NCBI GenBank assembly: GCA_032207245.1
Contig: CM063499.1
Location: 78,282,724-78,346,723 of the forward strand
DNA length: 64,000 bases
Source of the DNA: Pardosa pseudoannulata
Lineage: Eukaryota > Arthropoda > Arachnida > Araneae > Lycosidae
Direction of reading: 5' to 3'
The notes beneath the pieces were generated by a model. It was given only the letters and a program-made list of their open reading frames with translations, did not search any database and was not told the origin of the DNA. Both the position numbers and the translations under genes were made by a program. The stretch's first letter is position 1. Each line of letters opens with the position of its first letter. Below are positions 9,999-23,921 of the stretch, one piece after another.

Positions 9999-12900
9999 CT
10001 AGAAAAATATATATTTCCATATAAAAATCATTTCACTTTCAAATCAATAATCAAATGCACTTCTTCATGAATTTTTAACTGGATAATAGAAAAATGATGC
10101 AAAATATGAAAAAACAATTTTTACATACTGCCTTTGAGGCATCAAAAAAGTATAAATTATCTTAAACTGTTTAAGAATCTATATATATAAAAATGAATTT
10201 GTGTGTGTCTGTCTGTCTGTACTCAATAGACTCAAAAACTATGCATCCAATCGCCGTGAAAATTTGGGAAATGTTTAGGTATATCCCTGGGAAGGTTTTT
10301 GTAAATTTTCAACGTTCGAAATTCATTCATTCCCCCTTTTTCGAGCATTTCATGTCATTATTCCAAGCATTATTTTCCCCGGTTAAACGCAAACGATTAA
10401 GTTTTTAATTTATCGCATCCTATCTAAGGGAAAGAAGCAATATTTCTAGCAATGTGACGTCATCCCAAGTAATTGTTTTAAACGCAGTTTTCCACGGTTA
10501 AAAGCAGGAAATTAAAATGTTCAATTCATCACATAATAAATAGGCGAAAATGATATTTTTCTATCATTATGACGTCATTCATTTAAATATTTCATTTATT
10601 CATTTCTTATTTTATATTATTTAAAATCGTCTGCTTAGTATCTATTCGATTTGAACTGAAATTTGAGATATAAAGTGATTCACTTTCATTTCTATGTGAC
10701 GCAAATTATAGCATTTTTATATGAGAACTAATTTTAAATTTAATTCTTGGTTCATTTTTATGTTACAATGAAATGCATATCAACAATATTCTAAGTACAA
10801 AAAGTACAAATTTCAGTGACTCTCATGGCCAAATAAAACCTATCATTTTATATAGTTATCTTCATATTCATATGGTTGTCGATATGAATGTGTGTTTCTG
10901 TTTCATACAAAACTATGTGGTTTGTCATAAATTTCCTTAATTTTGGAAAACATTTATTACTACCAACAAAATTAGCACTGTTGCTGTCAAAACCTGTGCT
11001 TCCTATTCTATCACGTAATATGGCAAGATCTGTTAACTTTGCTAATCAACGTACAGTAGTAATACAGTAATGCAATTTAGGGTTAAGCTTATATTTTACA
11101 ATAAAAAAAGTTTGAGCAAATTTAATATAAGACAAATTCGATTATAAAAACTGAATAATGTTATAATACGCTTATGATAGAAATATATAAACATGCCAAT
11201 GACTCGAACTGAACTGTGACGAATTTAGAGAGTTATTCACGAAAAATAAATCTTTGTTTAAAAGTAATATATTAAGTTCACCGTAGCGAAGCACGGGCAA
11301 ACTTGCTAGTATCCTATAAATACAAAAATAAAATGAAAACTATGTATACAGTGAGGTATTGTATAAGAATGTATCACTTTTTCAATAGTGTATATTTAGA
11401 GATACATAGATGCCAATGTGTCATATTTCTTAATTTTACAATCTTCACTAAAAATGTGAAATACATATTATAACTAAAGTGCATCTGCAAGCTTATATAT
11501 TACACTTAATATATAACTGGACTTCACACTTCAACTTGAAATTCAAGCATAGTTACAGAAAATTCTTACTTTTTGATTTAATATCTCTAAAAACAGAAAA
11601 AATTATTTAATTTTAAGCAGAAATTGCTATATAAATGAGCTATCCAAACACAGGAAAATTATATCTATACCAAAAAAAAAAATGTTTTTTGTATGGTAAT
11701 AATCAAACCCTGATATAAAGGCTAAACGTCACCCTGATATACCCCAATTTAAAATACTTGATTTTTGCAAAAATTATTTTTTTTAATAATCTATGTGTGT
11801 TTGTTCCTCTTTATTCTTTCAAATTTTCTATAACATATACTGGACAACATTACTATATACTGTACACATATACTGTAGAACATTATAGAGCCTTTAGAAA
11901 CTTTATAATATTCAACATTATCATCCACACTATTAACCCCTTCTGGTACGATTTAATAATGAAAAACTGTGCATGAAGTAACCATTTATTTTTTATTTAA
12001 AAAACTTGTTTCATTTTACAATTCTTACATATTCTTATGTAAAATCCACTTTTTACATAGTGTTAAATAATATCAGAAAAGGTATAAATAATTAAGAAAA
12101 TATCAAAGCAAAACATTAATAAGGTATACAGATAATAGTCTTCAAGATAGTGGTACTTTTCAAAACAAAGTGCAAAGGAATACTGAATTGTTTACACCGC
12201 CAAGTAGTCTCACTTCTAATTTGATTCTTGTAACACACACGGCATTTCTTAGTAGGTTTTCTTTTATTCTGACTCATCAATTTGGCAGTGACTTGTACCA
12301 AGAAATTCTAAATAAACAATATGTAATAGTGACCTGGTATTTCCACAAGTAATAAAAGTCTTGCTAAATTCAGCATACTAGCAATTATAAACTAAATTAA
12401 TTATCATATTTAACATTAACTTTAGTCGCATGACGAGTGTAGCTCGTCATTGTGCGGTATGGAATGAAAAACCAATGACGAGCTAGACTCGTCATTTTAC
12501 CGGAAGGGGTTAAGAGTTACACACAATTTTCTCCCCTAGCCAATAATGTCTTCAAATGGGTGTGCATGTGTTATGAGGTGATTTAGATCCATATCTTTTA
12601 AATCTTTTAATCTTTTTTATCTTTACCTTTTTATCTTTATCTTTTCAATTAAATGGTTATAACAGTTTTACTTGTAATAAAAGTTTTAGGTCTAAATCTA
12701 ACTCCATAGCATGTGCACACTCATTTGAAGACATCATCAGCTGGGGAGGAAATTATGTGTGTAATACTTAGATGGTTAAATGCATAAAAAAATTATTCAT
12801 TTGCAAAATAAAATGTTTTGCAATAAACACTTTGAATTTAGAGGAAATCATGTTCAATATTGGTATTTACAGGCATTTATACATTTTTGTAATGAATTTG

Positions 12901-15900
12901 GAAAGATATATATATATATATATAAACAATATACGACGTATTTTCTAATATGTTAATATACAGGGTATCTGCCAAAATAAAATTTTTGAAATCCATGACT
13001 TTTCATGACTTTTCCTGATTTAGCAGATCATTTTCCATGACTTTAAAAACCTTTCGTTAAAGTATATATGAATAAAACTTCTGGTGTACATACAAATAAA
13101 ATATATGCTTTTAGAGAAATTACAGGAATTTTATCATAAAAGAACTATAAACTTACTTTATAAGTGTTAATAAACTCACATACATAAAAATAAATTATTG
13201 TATCTACATACCTAAGTTTAATCATATAGAATTTTTCAATCCAAATGTTTCCAATTTGAATTCAGGGTACTTTGGTATTATCCAGATGACCGTGAATAAC
13301 AGCCAAATATAACCCTATAATGTTCATATACAATATCCCTAGAGATAAACTTATATTTTGTGCAAAAATCTTAACTAATTTTTATTAAAAAATAATTATT
13401 ATTATATTAATAAAATTTTAATCTACAATTTAAGAAAAAAACCAGAATAATATACATTTACCCACCCATTAAGTTTTCTTGCTTTGAGTTTCCTTGGTGA
13501 ACAAATTTTACTTGGCAATAGGGTCAATAAGATAATACATAAATACCAAACTCAGTAACTTTAGCCAAATGACAAGTAAAAATAGAATTAAACAATTCAA
13601 TGCATTTTTTTTAATCGATAGTTTAGCGGATTCATGACTTTCGATGACTTTTACTCATTTTGCTTGAAAAATCAAGACTTTCCATGACAAAATTCATCCA
13701 TTGTCTAAATCCATGATTTTCCAGGTGCGTGGAAACCATGTTTATAAAAAAGCAAAAAGTGTAACAGAAAAATTTAGTATTGGATGTATATGTAATCTAA
13801 GAGACAAAGAAACTTGCGATATTTGGTATATAACAAAACCAATATGTTTCATGCCAACTAAAAATTCAAATTGAATAAAAATATAAATATACATACTTCA
13901 ATATCAATCTCAGGAAGTTGAAATGATTCTCGAAACAGGGATATATATTGTGCTGTTGCAGGAATTTCCCACCATGTCTGAAGTTCTATATGAAACAATT
14001 TAATACAATTATATCAGAATTCATTTTATCAAAGATGAAATGTAAAAACAAATACATATTATTTTATATATAAATATAAATTAAAATATTAAAAATATTA
14101 TATTAAATATTACTATATAAAATATAAACAGTAAACATAATAAATAATATATATTATTCTACATATTTACATTGATATTTTTTGGTAAATGTCAAGTATT
14201 AAAATTATATTTCCACTCTTTTAAAAATCTTTTTATGTATCAATTATATACGTTTAATTTTACAAACAATTTACAATTATAATTTATATTCTAATTTTTT
14301 TGTTTATAAAACTCTTTAAAAATAATTATATATTATAAATAAATAATTTTACAATTTCATATAAAAAATTTAGATATAACAAAGCATTAATTGTTCACTA
14401 TGGCTGATTTTTAATAATTTGGAGCTGTTGCCTTTGTAAACTGTTAAGGGATTCATTGCCCAGAAATATAAATTTATGGTTTTCAAGTCATTATCTTTAA
14501 TCAAGTAAGAGTTTATAAGTCTATTACGATGGCACACAGTGATTAATTTAAGTCGCTAGAAAAAGCAAGAAATACAATGTTTCGATGGATTACCTTTGTG
14601 TTTTAGTAACTATCACCAATATTTTTGTCAAATTTGCCAAGAGAAACCCAATTCCCAAGTTACAGTAGAATTATACAACTTATAATAACTAGCATTTTCT
14701 TGTTAACATAGGATGATTTTGCTTTTATAAATTACAATATAGTCAGTCTATATGCAACATAACATTAATAATTTAAAATTGCAAAATATTTAATTTAGAT
14801 TAAAAGTTTTTAAAGCTATGACATACTTATAATACAAAAGCTACATTGTAGTCGATTGCCGAAAACATTTAAAAAGTACTTCTTGATATACTTTCTAAAA
14901 AAATTTAAAATTATCAGAACATGCAATGTACCTCTTTCAAACTTCATTTTATGTAAAAATAAATAATAAAGAGATTAACCATAATGCATTATATTTTTAC
15001 CTGTTTTCTACACTTTAGGTATTTTAATAGGTAATATAAATATTTATAAAAATTTTTGCATTTGAATTCATGAAAAAAAAATACATTAGTCAAATTAATT
15101 ATAATAGATAATATAAGGAACAGCTCGGATATAACATGCTCTGGTATACTAACACTGGTGACCAAGTATAGTAACTGTGGAATGCAATTTAAGAAATTAA
15201 GTGCAGGAACTAAATGATAACATCACAATTATGAATTAAAGTTCAAGACATTATATAAAAATAAACAAAAAATATGTTCTAGATCAAGCATAATAATTAT
15301 CTGAATTGAAAACATACATACCTTGCAAATATATATATATACATACATATTAATTTTAAAATGGAAAAATAATCTTGATTAAATGTCTACAACGTAAGTT
15401 TTAAAATATAATAAATATCTTCAATATATGTATTGTGTGTGTATATATATATATATAGTTGTTTTAGAAAAGATTTTTATTTAAATATAAGCATACACAC
15501 ATTAATTAAATATAATTAAACATCAAAATTAAATATAAACACTTTAAATATAAGAAAGTCATCTTGAATTTTATACTTTTATTTTTAACACATTTCCCTT
15601 TAATTCTGATTTCTTTGTTTTTGCTTACATTTCAATTAGATCTTTCATTTTTCAGTTTAAGAATTTTTTAATCCTAATTAGTTAATCCCTATTCAATCTT
15701 TATTATCTCTTACTTATATTTTAAGATAATTGATTAATCCTTCAGTGGCTATTTCCCAGTTCGGGGGGCCCGCGGAACCAAGTTCGGTGGGGACACCAAG
15801 CGTGGGAGATATCGCCAAATTCTAGAACCCTATTTTCTGGCAAACCCTGCTCTTCTTTTCGGACTCTTCAGACCACCCCCTAAAAAAGGTGGGGGTGTCA

Positions 15901-17290
15901 ATCGGCGCCTTTATTTTAGGGTATTGGGGGAAATGGTACGTGATTTGAATATCTGACCCTTATTGATTCCTGTAACTAACAATACTCCAAGACCGCCGAA
16001 TTTGGATTTTCTAGCGTCCATTTCGGCTGTGCTCTGGAGGTTTGTCCATTTTGCCTGAGCTCTTGTGGTATTTTTAATTCGTTTTTTAAATTTAATACTG
16101 GAGCTCACACCAGTACAATTGAGGGCTTGTGGAGCTCAATTAAGAGATCCCTCCGCATAGTTCGCAAGTGTGAAAATCAATTTGATTCGTACCTTTGTGT
16201 ATTTACGTGAAGGAAAATGAAAGAAAATTTGCAAGATGCTTTTCAGGACTTTTTTAAGTCAGATCAAACGTGTATATCCACCAACAACACAGGATACTTA
16301 AATTAGGTTAGCGCTTTATTTATTTTTTATTTTATGCTTAATTTTCGGAGAGTAACAAGTGATGTTATATTTCACATTTATATTTTTTTATTTACGGCTT
16401 TTTGAACTTTATTCAAAATTGTGTCTTAATTTAATACAAAATGAAAAAGAAATATTTTTAAACTATATTATTTTATAGTGTATTACATTGTTAAAAGTGA
16501 TACGCTAAGTAATAAAAGTAATTTTATTTCGACCGTCTACCGTTATTGTTACGGGAGATCAAGGGGAGCTTTCCCTCACTTAGATAAGAAAAATCATTTC
16601 ACTCCCTTACTTCCTTCAGACTTTTAAGCTAAAAATTTATTATTTATTTAAAACATTTACTTCGTTCTTATATTTTCATTTTAAGCTAATAATTTCGAGA
16701 AGTAATTTGTACCGTACTTTATTACTTTTTAATCTTTTGATAGTTTTAAATTAATTTTAACAACCATATTTTATAAATATATCTAATTTTATAAGCATAA
16801 TTGCCTAAATATAATCAATGCTTATATTTTGCTTTATTTGCACTTATTGCAAAAATTCCGCACTGTTTAGTTTAATAACCAGTACAAAAGCGCCTTTAAA
16901 TAGATTAAAAACTGAAATTTCAATTTATATTCATCTTAACAAAATTGAAACCTTTTTTTGTCCAAAATACCTTTTGAAATTGGGTATAAACTTAATACAC
17001 AAATTGTAAACATCACTTGGCGACAATTTGGCGATCCCTTGTACAGAAATAGCGCCAAAAACATGGCGGCGGGGCCCCTGGAATTGGGAATTTACCCCTT
17101 CAGTTAATCGATTTTCCTTCTCAAATACTCACATCTTTCTTCTTGTATTGATTATTTTATATTTTTATTCTTCAAACAGAATTTATTTTTAACTGCATTT
17201 ACTGGCAACGAGAGTTTATACATCTTAGTATCACTACCGACAGGGATATATTTAATTTTTAGTAAGGATTGAGCTTGCTCAGATTCTTTC

Positions 17291-17323
<33 letters not shown>

Positions 17324-17422
17324 ATGTATATATGTGTATGTATATGTATGTATATATATGTATATATATGTATATATATATATATATATGTATATGTATA
17401 TATATGTATATATATGTATATA

Positions 17423-17477
<55 letters not shown>

Positions 17478-17488
17478 GTTTGTGTATA

Positions 17489-17565
<77 letters not shown>

Positions 17566-17628
17566 GTATATATATACATATATATATGTATACATATGCA
17601 TATATATATGTATATGCATATGTATATG

Positions 17629-17714
<86 letters not shown>

Positions 17715-19444
17715 TTTATTATTTTTAAAATTGATCTATTTCTAAGTTAAAGGCAGTTAAAAAAAAGTTAAATTTAGGATTTAATTATATAAAAAGAAAT
17801 AAAATTAAATAAAAGCGTCAGTTCAAGTTATGAAAACTGTTCTTATTTTGAGCTTCAATAACTATATTATTTTTTAACTATCCTACACAAGTAAAAAGTA
17901 CCCATATTAATTTTTTTTTAATTACATGGAATTCCTTTAGAGTAATTTCCATCTAAACCAACCATGCCAGCAAAACACCAAGCAATGCTGCAAGTAGACC
18001 AAAACTGCAGAGCCTGTTATATCCTAGCTGTACCCCAAAATGATATGAGCAAATTTTACTTCATAAGTTAATAAAAATTTAAATTCAAATGTTACTTTCT
18101 GGATAACTTAAATAGGTATAGAATAAATGGCTATTAAATTATATAAAAGGATGTGTTAAAGCATACTATAAATAAAGTAGTAGAAATAAAATGTAATTTT
18201 AGAGATAAAATATTGTAGGAAAAAAGTATAATTTTACATTTCTAAATTAAAATTCTTATTCAATTTTATATTAGATGCAGTTTTTTTACTTAAGAAAGTT
18301 TTACTTTTATCTATATTTCTTTATAAAACATGTCATACATTTTTCTTACTTCTTGGCAAGAAAACTATTTAAATATGACACGATAAAAGTTTGAAACAAT
18401 AAATAGTAAAAGAATTTACATGAATTATTTAAGTAAATATTTGAAGAAGGATAACTCAAAGTTTGAAAAAATTTTATTTAAATTGACTGAACAATGTACT
18501 ATTAATATAATATAGTTGAACTGTTCCTTAACTAACAAAATATATTCCATAAAACTTTCATTCACGACAAGTCATTTAAACATTGCAGACAATTCAAAAA
18601 TGACAACAAAAACCATGGCTTCAGCTTTATTCCCATAAAAAAATAGTCCAAAAATATCAACTTTTTAATAAACCAAACGCTTTATATATAATAATTAATT
18701 TATCAATGAAAGACATGTTTTATGTGATAAGATTACCTAATTCATTGATGAATTACTTAGGAAAACTTATGAATCTTCATAAAAAAAGAAGATAATATAT
18801 TTTCGATAAGAGGGCTATGCATAGTTATTAATTAATTTATTAATATACAGTTATAAATTTAATAAAGGTTTATTTACATATAGTCTCAGTATATAAGAGA
18901 TTACATTAATAATACAAATTTCAAATACATGTATATAGTTACTTTTACACCTAGTAGGAAATATTAAAAGGCATTAAATAGTACGGAAAAAAACAACTTC
19001 CTTCAGGGAATATTATTTTTGTTATCATGCAAAAACTAAATTAACTTTTTAATTAAATTTCTAAAAATTTATGAATTGTAGATGCAAACTGATGCTTCTT
19101 ACACTTGAAAAATTAAATGCATAAAAAATAAGAACTAAATGTAATATTAATTTTTATTTATTCTTTACTTTCTGGTAAATCGAGTAAAGACGGAATATGA
19201 ATGTGAATAAAAATGATTGAACTATAAAGGCAAAAAAGAAAATGGCAAAACTAATTTCGAATGAAAAACAAATATCTTAAAGAATTTTCACAAGATCTAC
19301 CAAACATCACATTATTTTAAAGAGCAGACTTTTATAAAGGGGCTGAAACACCAATATGTGTCAATTTCCCTTAAACAAAAGCACATTACCTTCTAACAAC
19401 TGATCAGTTGTTTCATTTTTAATTATAGAAGTATCTAACGCCAT
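9900..19444 (-). CDS. Cecr2: CECR2-like chromatin remodelling factor, N-terminal three exons (partial)
   Basis: Exons 19444-19390, 13985-13897 and 9998-9900 splice in phase to 81 residues beginning [18 protein letters not shown]. The second and third exons contain [20 protein letters not shown] and LPEIDIEDLEKGF. These match LRSWWEVPAIAHFCSLFRTA and LPDFEIEELEAAL at the start of human CECR2, and the Glu-Leu junction is identical. Human CECR2 is an ISWI partner with an N-terminal DDT-type region and a bromodomain, acting in nuclear chromatin remodelling. Further exons should lie at lower coordinates. I saw none in 1-9899, so the gene probably runs out of the window. The introns are 5.4 and 3.9 kb and full of transposons. 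Confidence 0.85.
10179..11309 (+). mobile_element. Non-autonomous Helitron, copy 1
   Basis: Starts TCTATATATATAAAAATGAA and ends with a GC hairpin (CCGTAGCGAAGCACGGG) followed by CAAACTTGCTAG, with the next base T, all typical of Helitrons. Lies in CECR2-like intron 2. No Rep/helicase coding. A 71-codon open frame near the 5' end is shared with the second copy but looks incidental. Confidence 0.88.
11310..11932. other. CECR2-like intron 2 sequence, nothing recognised
   Basis: AT-rich, no coding or repeat structure identified. Confidence 0.4.
11937..12509 (-). mobile_element. Internally deleted piggyBac-like element, copy 1
   Basis: TTAA at 11933-11936 and 12510-12513, termini CCCCTTCTGGTACG and ACCGGAAGGGG. 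The minus strand encodes [20 protein letters not shown] followed by SIPLHF, the Cys-rich C-terminal zinc-binding domain of piggyBac transposases. Two hairpins (TGACGAG...CTCGTCA) sit at 12430-12497. A second copy lies at 58632-59183 in opposite orientation. Confidence 0.9.
12517..12764. mobile_element. Foldback MITE
   Basis: Two long inverted arms: TTACACACAATTTTCTCCCC plus AATGTCTTCAAATGGGTGTG on the left, and the imperfect reverse complement ending TGTGTGTAA on the right, about 80 bp each. It abuts the TTAA of the piggyBac element. Confidence 0.75.
12961..13740 (-). mobile_element. hAT-like MITE family A, copy in CECR2-like intron 2
   Basis: 780 bp. Termini CAGGGTATCTGCC and the complement of CATGGTTTCC; subterminal repeats of CATGACTTTTC type at both ends. 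Same family as the elements at 36924, 41400, 45983, 57111 and 61658. Flanks TTAATATA and TTTATAAA match at 6 of 8. Confidence 0.85.
13897..13985 (-). CDS. Cecr2: CECR2-like exon 2 (WWE motif)
   Basis: Acceptor TTCATATAG, donor GAA|GTATGT. 89 nt encode [20 protein letters not shown] and [10 protein letters not shown], the most recognisable part of the match to human CECR2. Confidence 0.9.
13986..15737. other. CECR2-like intron 1, distal part
   Basis: AT-rich sequence with short TA tracts. No exon or element recognised. Confidence 0.4.
15738..17103. mobile_element. Unclassified 1.37-kb TIR element with GC-rich ends
   Basis: TTAA at 15734-15737 and 17104-17107. The ends are imperfect long inverted repeats: CCTTCAGTGGCTATTTCCCA then GGGGGGCCCGC on the left, and GGGGCCCCTGGAATTGGGAA then CCCCTTCAG on the right. 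CGCCAAATT is shared further in. The interior has no long open frame. The GC-rich ends stand out sharply from the AT-rich intron. Confidence 0.65.
17291..17710. repeat. Long (TA)n/(TG)n compound microsatellite
   Basis: About 420 bp of interrupted TA, TATG and TG units. Open in several frames but not coding. Confidence 0.97.
17711..19389. other. CECR2-like intron 1, proximal part
   Basis: AT-rich sequence, nothing recognised. Confidence 0.4.
19390..19444 (-). CDS. Cecr2: CECR2-like exon 1 (start codon, residues 1-18 plus split codon)
   Basis: ATG at 19444-19442 and donor GAAG|GTAATG. It leaves one base (G) that combines with AA from exon 2 to give the conserved Glu of the GEL(R/Q) motif. Little conservation is expected before this point, so the ATG choice rests on the phase match and the absence of a better upstream start. 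Confidence 0.75.
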
Positions 19445-20050
19445 TTTGAAAATATTACTTAATCTTTTTCTTTTATAGAATGTACTTAATTAGAATTAAG
19501 ATGTCTGATTGAAAAAAACAAGGGAAGACACCACACAAAACACACAAATGCACATTCTCCTTAGACAACAAACACTAACACCGGCTACTAGAAAACAAAA
19601 GTAACATGTTGCCAAACTTTAGAGTAAATTAACTGATAAAGCAAATCGATTCATGGATATAAATATTATACTAAATATACAACGCACTTAAAGTAAATGG
19701 TTCGTACATATGACTGTTCATATTTTAAAAATTGAAACAAGCATAAAAATCTAACTCATTCTGTTTTTTATATTTATTTCATATGAAGAAATGGAGAATA
19801 AGGCAATTTGTCGCAACGTCACGAACTACTATAATGCCCTTCCCATTCATTTTCATGTTTACAACAACCAATAGACAAACAATAAACTGCCCTTCCATTT
19901 GAAACTAAAGCCAGAATTGTCATAATTTGAGAATTTGCCCTACTGCGTGAAATCGCCTTATACCGTGTACGTTATGATCCGTGTATATATATGATCCAAA
20001 ATTTAAAAATCTTAAAATTCTAAACATGAAGTACCTAAAAATCTCTTTGG
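19445..20050 (-). promoter_or_regulatory. Presumed 5' UTR/promoter side of the CECR2-like gene
   Basis: Sequence immediately upstream of the minus-strand start codon, bounded by a SINE at 20051. I see no convincing TATA box, initiator or CpG cluster. Assigned by position only. Confidence 0.3.
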
Positions 20051-20221
20051 TCGAACGATGCCTGTATGGTAGAGTGGTGTTCTTCGTTACGGGAATACGC
20101 AGGTTCGAATCTTGAGAGGGCATGGATGTTCGTAGCCTTTCGGAATCTGCTTTAAGCAGTAAGTCTCGGTCTAATTAGCTCTCATGTAGCAAAACAGTAG
20201 ATTGTAGTCCCCCAAACCAAA
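20051..20221 (+). repeat. tRNA-derived SINE, family S1
   Basis: Plus-strand copy with B-box-like CAGGTTCGAATC, the CGGAATCTGCTTTAAGC body and a CCAAACC tail. More diverged than the 1-5 kb copies. Confidence 0.85.
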
Positions 20222-23097
20222 GGTTTGGTTATATAAATGAAGAAAAGAGCAATACTTTTAGTCTAATTATGAGATAATATTATTGTCTGTTTTAACAAAT
20301 GAACAGCCCCAAATTAATGATTCCTCATTTCATTCTAATGACAATTTGCGTTATATGTATTATACATTTGAAAGGGAGGAAAAATATCTATTACTTTGAT
20401 TCAAAAATCTTAGGCGAAATTTTATTCTTATAGTAACCTGCCTGCTCATTTAACTTGTTCTCATGCATAAAGACAGATAGGTACGACATGTATAATACTT
20501 ACAGTAAACGTACTGTATACATACGTTACCAGACATAATTCCGTCAGCTGAAGTACTAACACTAGTGAAATTCCCAAAGTGGTCGAAATCCCGATAAAAA
20601 CAAAATTCCAACAAGGATGAAATCTTTATATGGCCGAAAATCTCGTTCAGAACAAAATCTCCATAACCTAAAATACGGTCGTGTACAAAATTCTGACAGG
20701 ACAAAATCGGGTTGGTCTGATTTCTTAAGAAATTGGAGCCCAAAATTTTATATCTATTTTTTAAAACTTGAGATATTGATTAAACTAAATTTTTAAATCT
20801 TAATGCTACAATCAATATTTCATGTAATTTTATTCAGAAAGTTATACAAAAGTAAATAACAGATTTTATTCTTATTGGAAATTATAAAAATGAAAAGTTA
20901 ATCTTATTTGGCCTGTTAACTTTTTTGGTACTTCTAAACTTCCTCATCGTATAGTGTAAAGAAAAATGTTCTATTTTGTACAAATTGATTTAACGTTAAA
21001 CTGTTCAAATGGGGTTTCAAATAAATACCAGACCCTAGACCCAAGTTTATATTGATCGGAGGAAATGGATTAAATGACTAACAAATGTTCTATAGTAGCA
21101 AGCAGAAAGTTCCTGCTTTCCTTTTTTAAATACAATTAACTTCTAGAATATTCATTTGAATCGTAAAAATATCGTTTTAATTTGTTAAGGTTTTTTTATT
21201 TTTATTTTTTTTTTTTTTATTACTATGACTTTTAGGATTATGTCATTAAAATTACTATTAGTAAAGTGCTATAAAGTCGAATATTGCCAATTAGAACTTA
21301 ATTATTTCTAAATTAAAATTACATTGCAGAAAAATTAAATTTTCTTTAATTCAAAATATTTGTTTTTATATGCATAGAATCCAGTAATTTTTATTAGAAT
21401 CAAACCTTCATATTATTCAAGTCTCATTATAACTCATGACTATAAACCAGTCAAAAACATGAAAGACGCGAAAACGTTTAAAATATTTTCCAACTTATTT
21501 CAATATTTTGTGACTTTCTCCCGTGTTCCTCGAATTTTTTAGTAATTTGATTATTCGGAAGGTTATGGTCAGAACTCTGGAACACCGTAGTGCCTGGCAT
21601 AATCTATGAATCCTTTTTAAATATTGATCAAGAAGCTGTTACAGAGATTTAAATGATAAAAAAAGTTATGTATGAATTAAAATTAGGGGCCTTACACTGG
21701 GAGTTGCGGTTCGTAAAGCAAGTACGGTGTGACGCCACGTTTTGATGCATCCAGTACCAACTACATTGAAAACTAAGATTATTTTACAAAAAATAACATG
21801 ATATCCTAAAGTACAAAATAATGTCACAAATATTGTTTTCTCTCTGTGAGTAAGAGGTAGGATTTTTATCAGAGAAAGACAAAGACATAGGGAAAGGAAA
21901 TTAAAATCAGTATTACAATCCAGACCTAGATACATAAACACAGAATTCCAAAATATTTTTTTTAGACAGAAGAAATTAAGATGATGCCTTAAGCATTAAA
22001 GCTTACTTTCGATAAAACTTACGGATTTATTAAATTTTAATACAATTATGGTTAATGCAGAGCAAAATTTTAGTTTTTCACAGTAGTATTCAAAACACTC
22101 TTATTAACATAATCTCTCCTGAAGTTGCTAATACATAATCTTTAGTTTCATGCCAAGATTAAAACATATTGAGTTTTTCTGATTAATCTGCAAATGCGTC
22201 TTTGTGAACATTCATAACATTTGAAAATAATTGTTTCTGCAGCAGTTTCTTACAGTGAAACTTGACAGCTTTATCCCTGGCCAAACAATCAGGCAGCCAA
22301 TTTCGTCTTGAGAAATTCTGATATGAGGAGGTACCTATTACAAGTAAACGTCAACATGTCAGAAATATATTTAAGAGCTACTTAAATCGAATCTCATGTT
22401 CTATCTGTTAGTGTAGATTAGTTGCTCAGAAGTAACTTCAGATTGTCTGCTAAAATTCAGATGTTTCTACAGACGTTTCAGTTTCAGTATATGTTTTTAC
22501 TTTTTCAACGACAGAAAATGCTAGTCTTTCGATATTTGAGAAATAGATAATTTTATAGCAAAAACTACTAGGAATTTTGTTTATATTTGCTATCAAGAAG
22601 ATAAAAATAAACTTAGTATTTTACTTCCCTTTATAAACTTAAGTAATAGATCGAAATTCCATATTACGGGCCTAGAAAATTATCAGGGGTTTTCAAATCT
22701 TAAATCAAATTCCAAAATCCTGCTTATTTTTCTTTCCTCTCTTTTGGACTCTAATCTAAGCTGACCACTGGGTTGCCCTCAGGGAAGGGGTATAGCCAAT
22801 AAAAACTTCATTGTGCCATAGCGGCCAATTTGGAAATTCTGAATAAAAACGGGTTGTAGGATATCAGAGACAGATTTTTACTTTAATTTTTTTCTTAGAT
22901 GATCCCTCAGACATTTCGGAGATTTTGTTTTAAATTTTTCATGTTAGATGATTTACCAGTTCATCCCGTTAGTATATGAAGTAGGAACCCATCCAATTGA
23001 CGCTGTAGCAATAAATATCTTTCGTAACCGAAAACGATATCATACTTTACTATACCAACTGCCATGACTGTAATCCACCCGTCATATACTTAAAGTA
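20222..23097. other. Intergenic region between the two divergent genes
   Basis: Mostly AT-rich and featureless. 20560-20720 holds a degenerate internally repetitive stretch (ACAAAATTCC/ACAGGACAAAAT). A short, less AT-rich stretch lies at 22730-22860. No gene recognised. Confidence 0.4.
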
Positions 23098-23099
23098 CG

Positions 23100-23194
<95 letters not shown>
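23098..23194. repeat. (CA)n(TA)n microsatellite
   Basis: About 22 bp of CA followed by about 74 bp of TA. Confidence 0.97.
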
Positions 23195-23196
<2 letters not shown>

Positions 23197-23921
23197 GATA
23201 TCTCCCTTTAAAGACTTATTTTGACTAGTTTGGTTTCTATCTCGTTAAAGCTGTAGACAGGATGTATGCCATATCAATATCATACGTAAAACTTGCAGAG
23301 AAGTATTAAATATTATCATAATTAATTATATTTTTTAATCAAAGAATGAGGAAATCATTATTTTATTTCATTTAAGACGTAATGCTGAGGCATAAACGTC
23401 TGTTCCTACATCTTACAATGCTTTCATATATTTTTATAAAAATTGTCTTGGTTTAAAAAAATATATCAACATGTTTATCGTTGTGGTTCATAATTCTACT
23501 GTTCATAATGTGTTAAAAAAAGCTATTAAGAAATGTTCTTTTCTTAATAGACACAAATTCTTCTTAAGGATGATCGACCCTTTTGAATGCAAAGTGTATT
23601 TAAACTGTAAACTGTCCGGTTATTCATCATTGTAATTTTTAGTGCTTTTGAGGTAATGGGAACATTGCATTGAAATATAATTCTGCATTCAACAATTCTT
23701 TAAGATAGTTCAAATCCACATCATATAACTACGCATGTGTTTTGTCTGACATCATTGAGTCAATTCCCTGACTGTACCAGAAATGTTAATTATCATATTC
23801 ATCTAAACCTTAGTGGCAACAGAAACCACTTGTTCACTTAAATAACGAAGACTTTCTTACTGAAGGATCATTTTTGACGTGAAATTTATAAATGTTTTTT
23901 CATAATTAGAAAAGAGCAAAC
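23195..23921 (+). promoter_or_regulatory. Presumed promoter/5' UTR region of Caprin
   Basis: AT-rich sequence between a long (CA)n(TA)n tract and the Caprin ATG. A T-rich stretch followed by ATAATTAG at 23901-23909 looks like a 3' splice site just before the ATG, suggesting a spliced leader exon somewhere upstream. No core promoter motif is clear. Confidence 0.3.

Noticed and set aside
10193..10408. 71-codon open frame repeated at 27621-27836
   Set aside because: Both lie at equivalent positions in two non-autonomous Helitron copies; no domain, so incidental.
17152..17750. Several 100-190-codon open frames of alternating Tyr/Ile/His/Thr
   Set aside because: They are translations of a TA/TG microsatellite, open in several frames on both strands.
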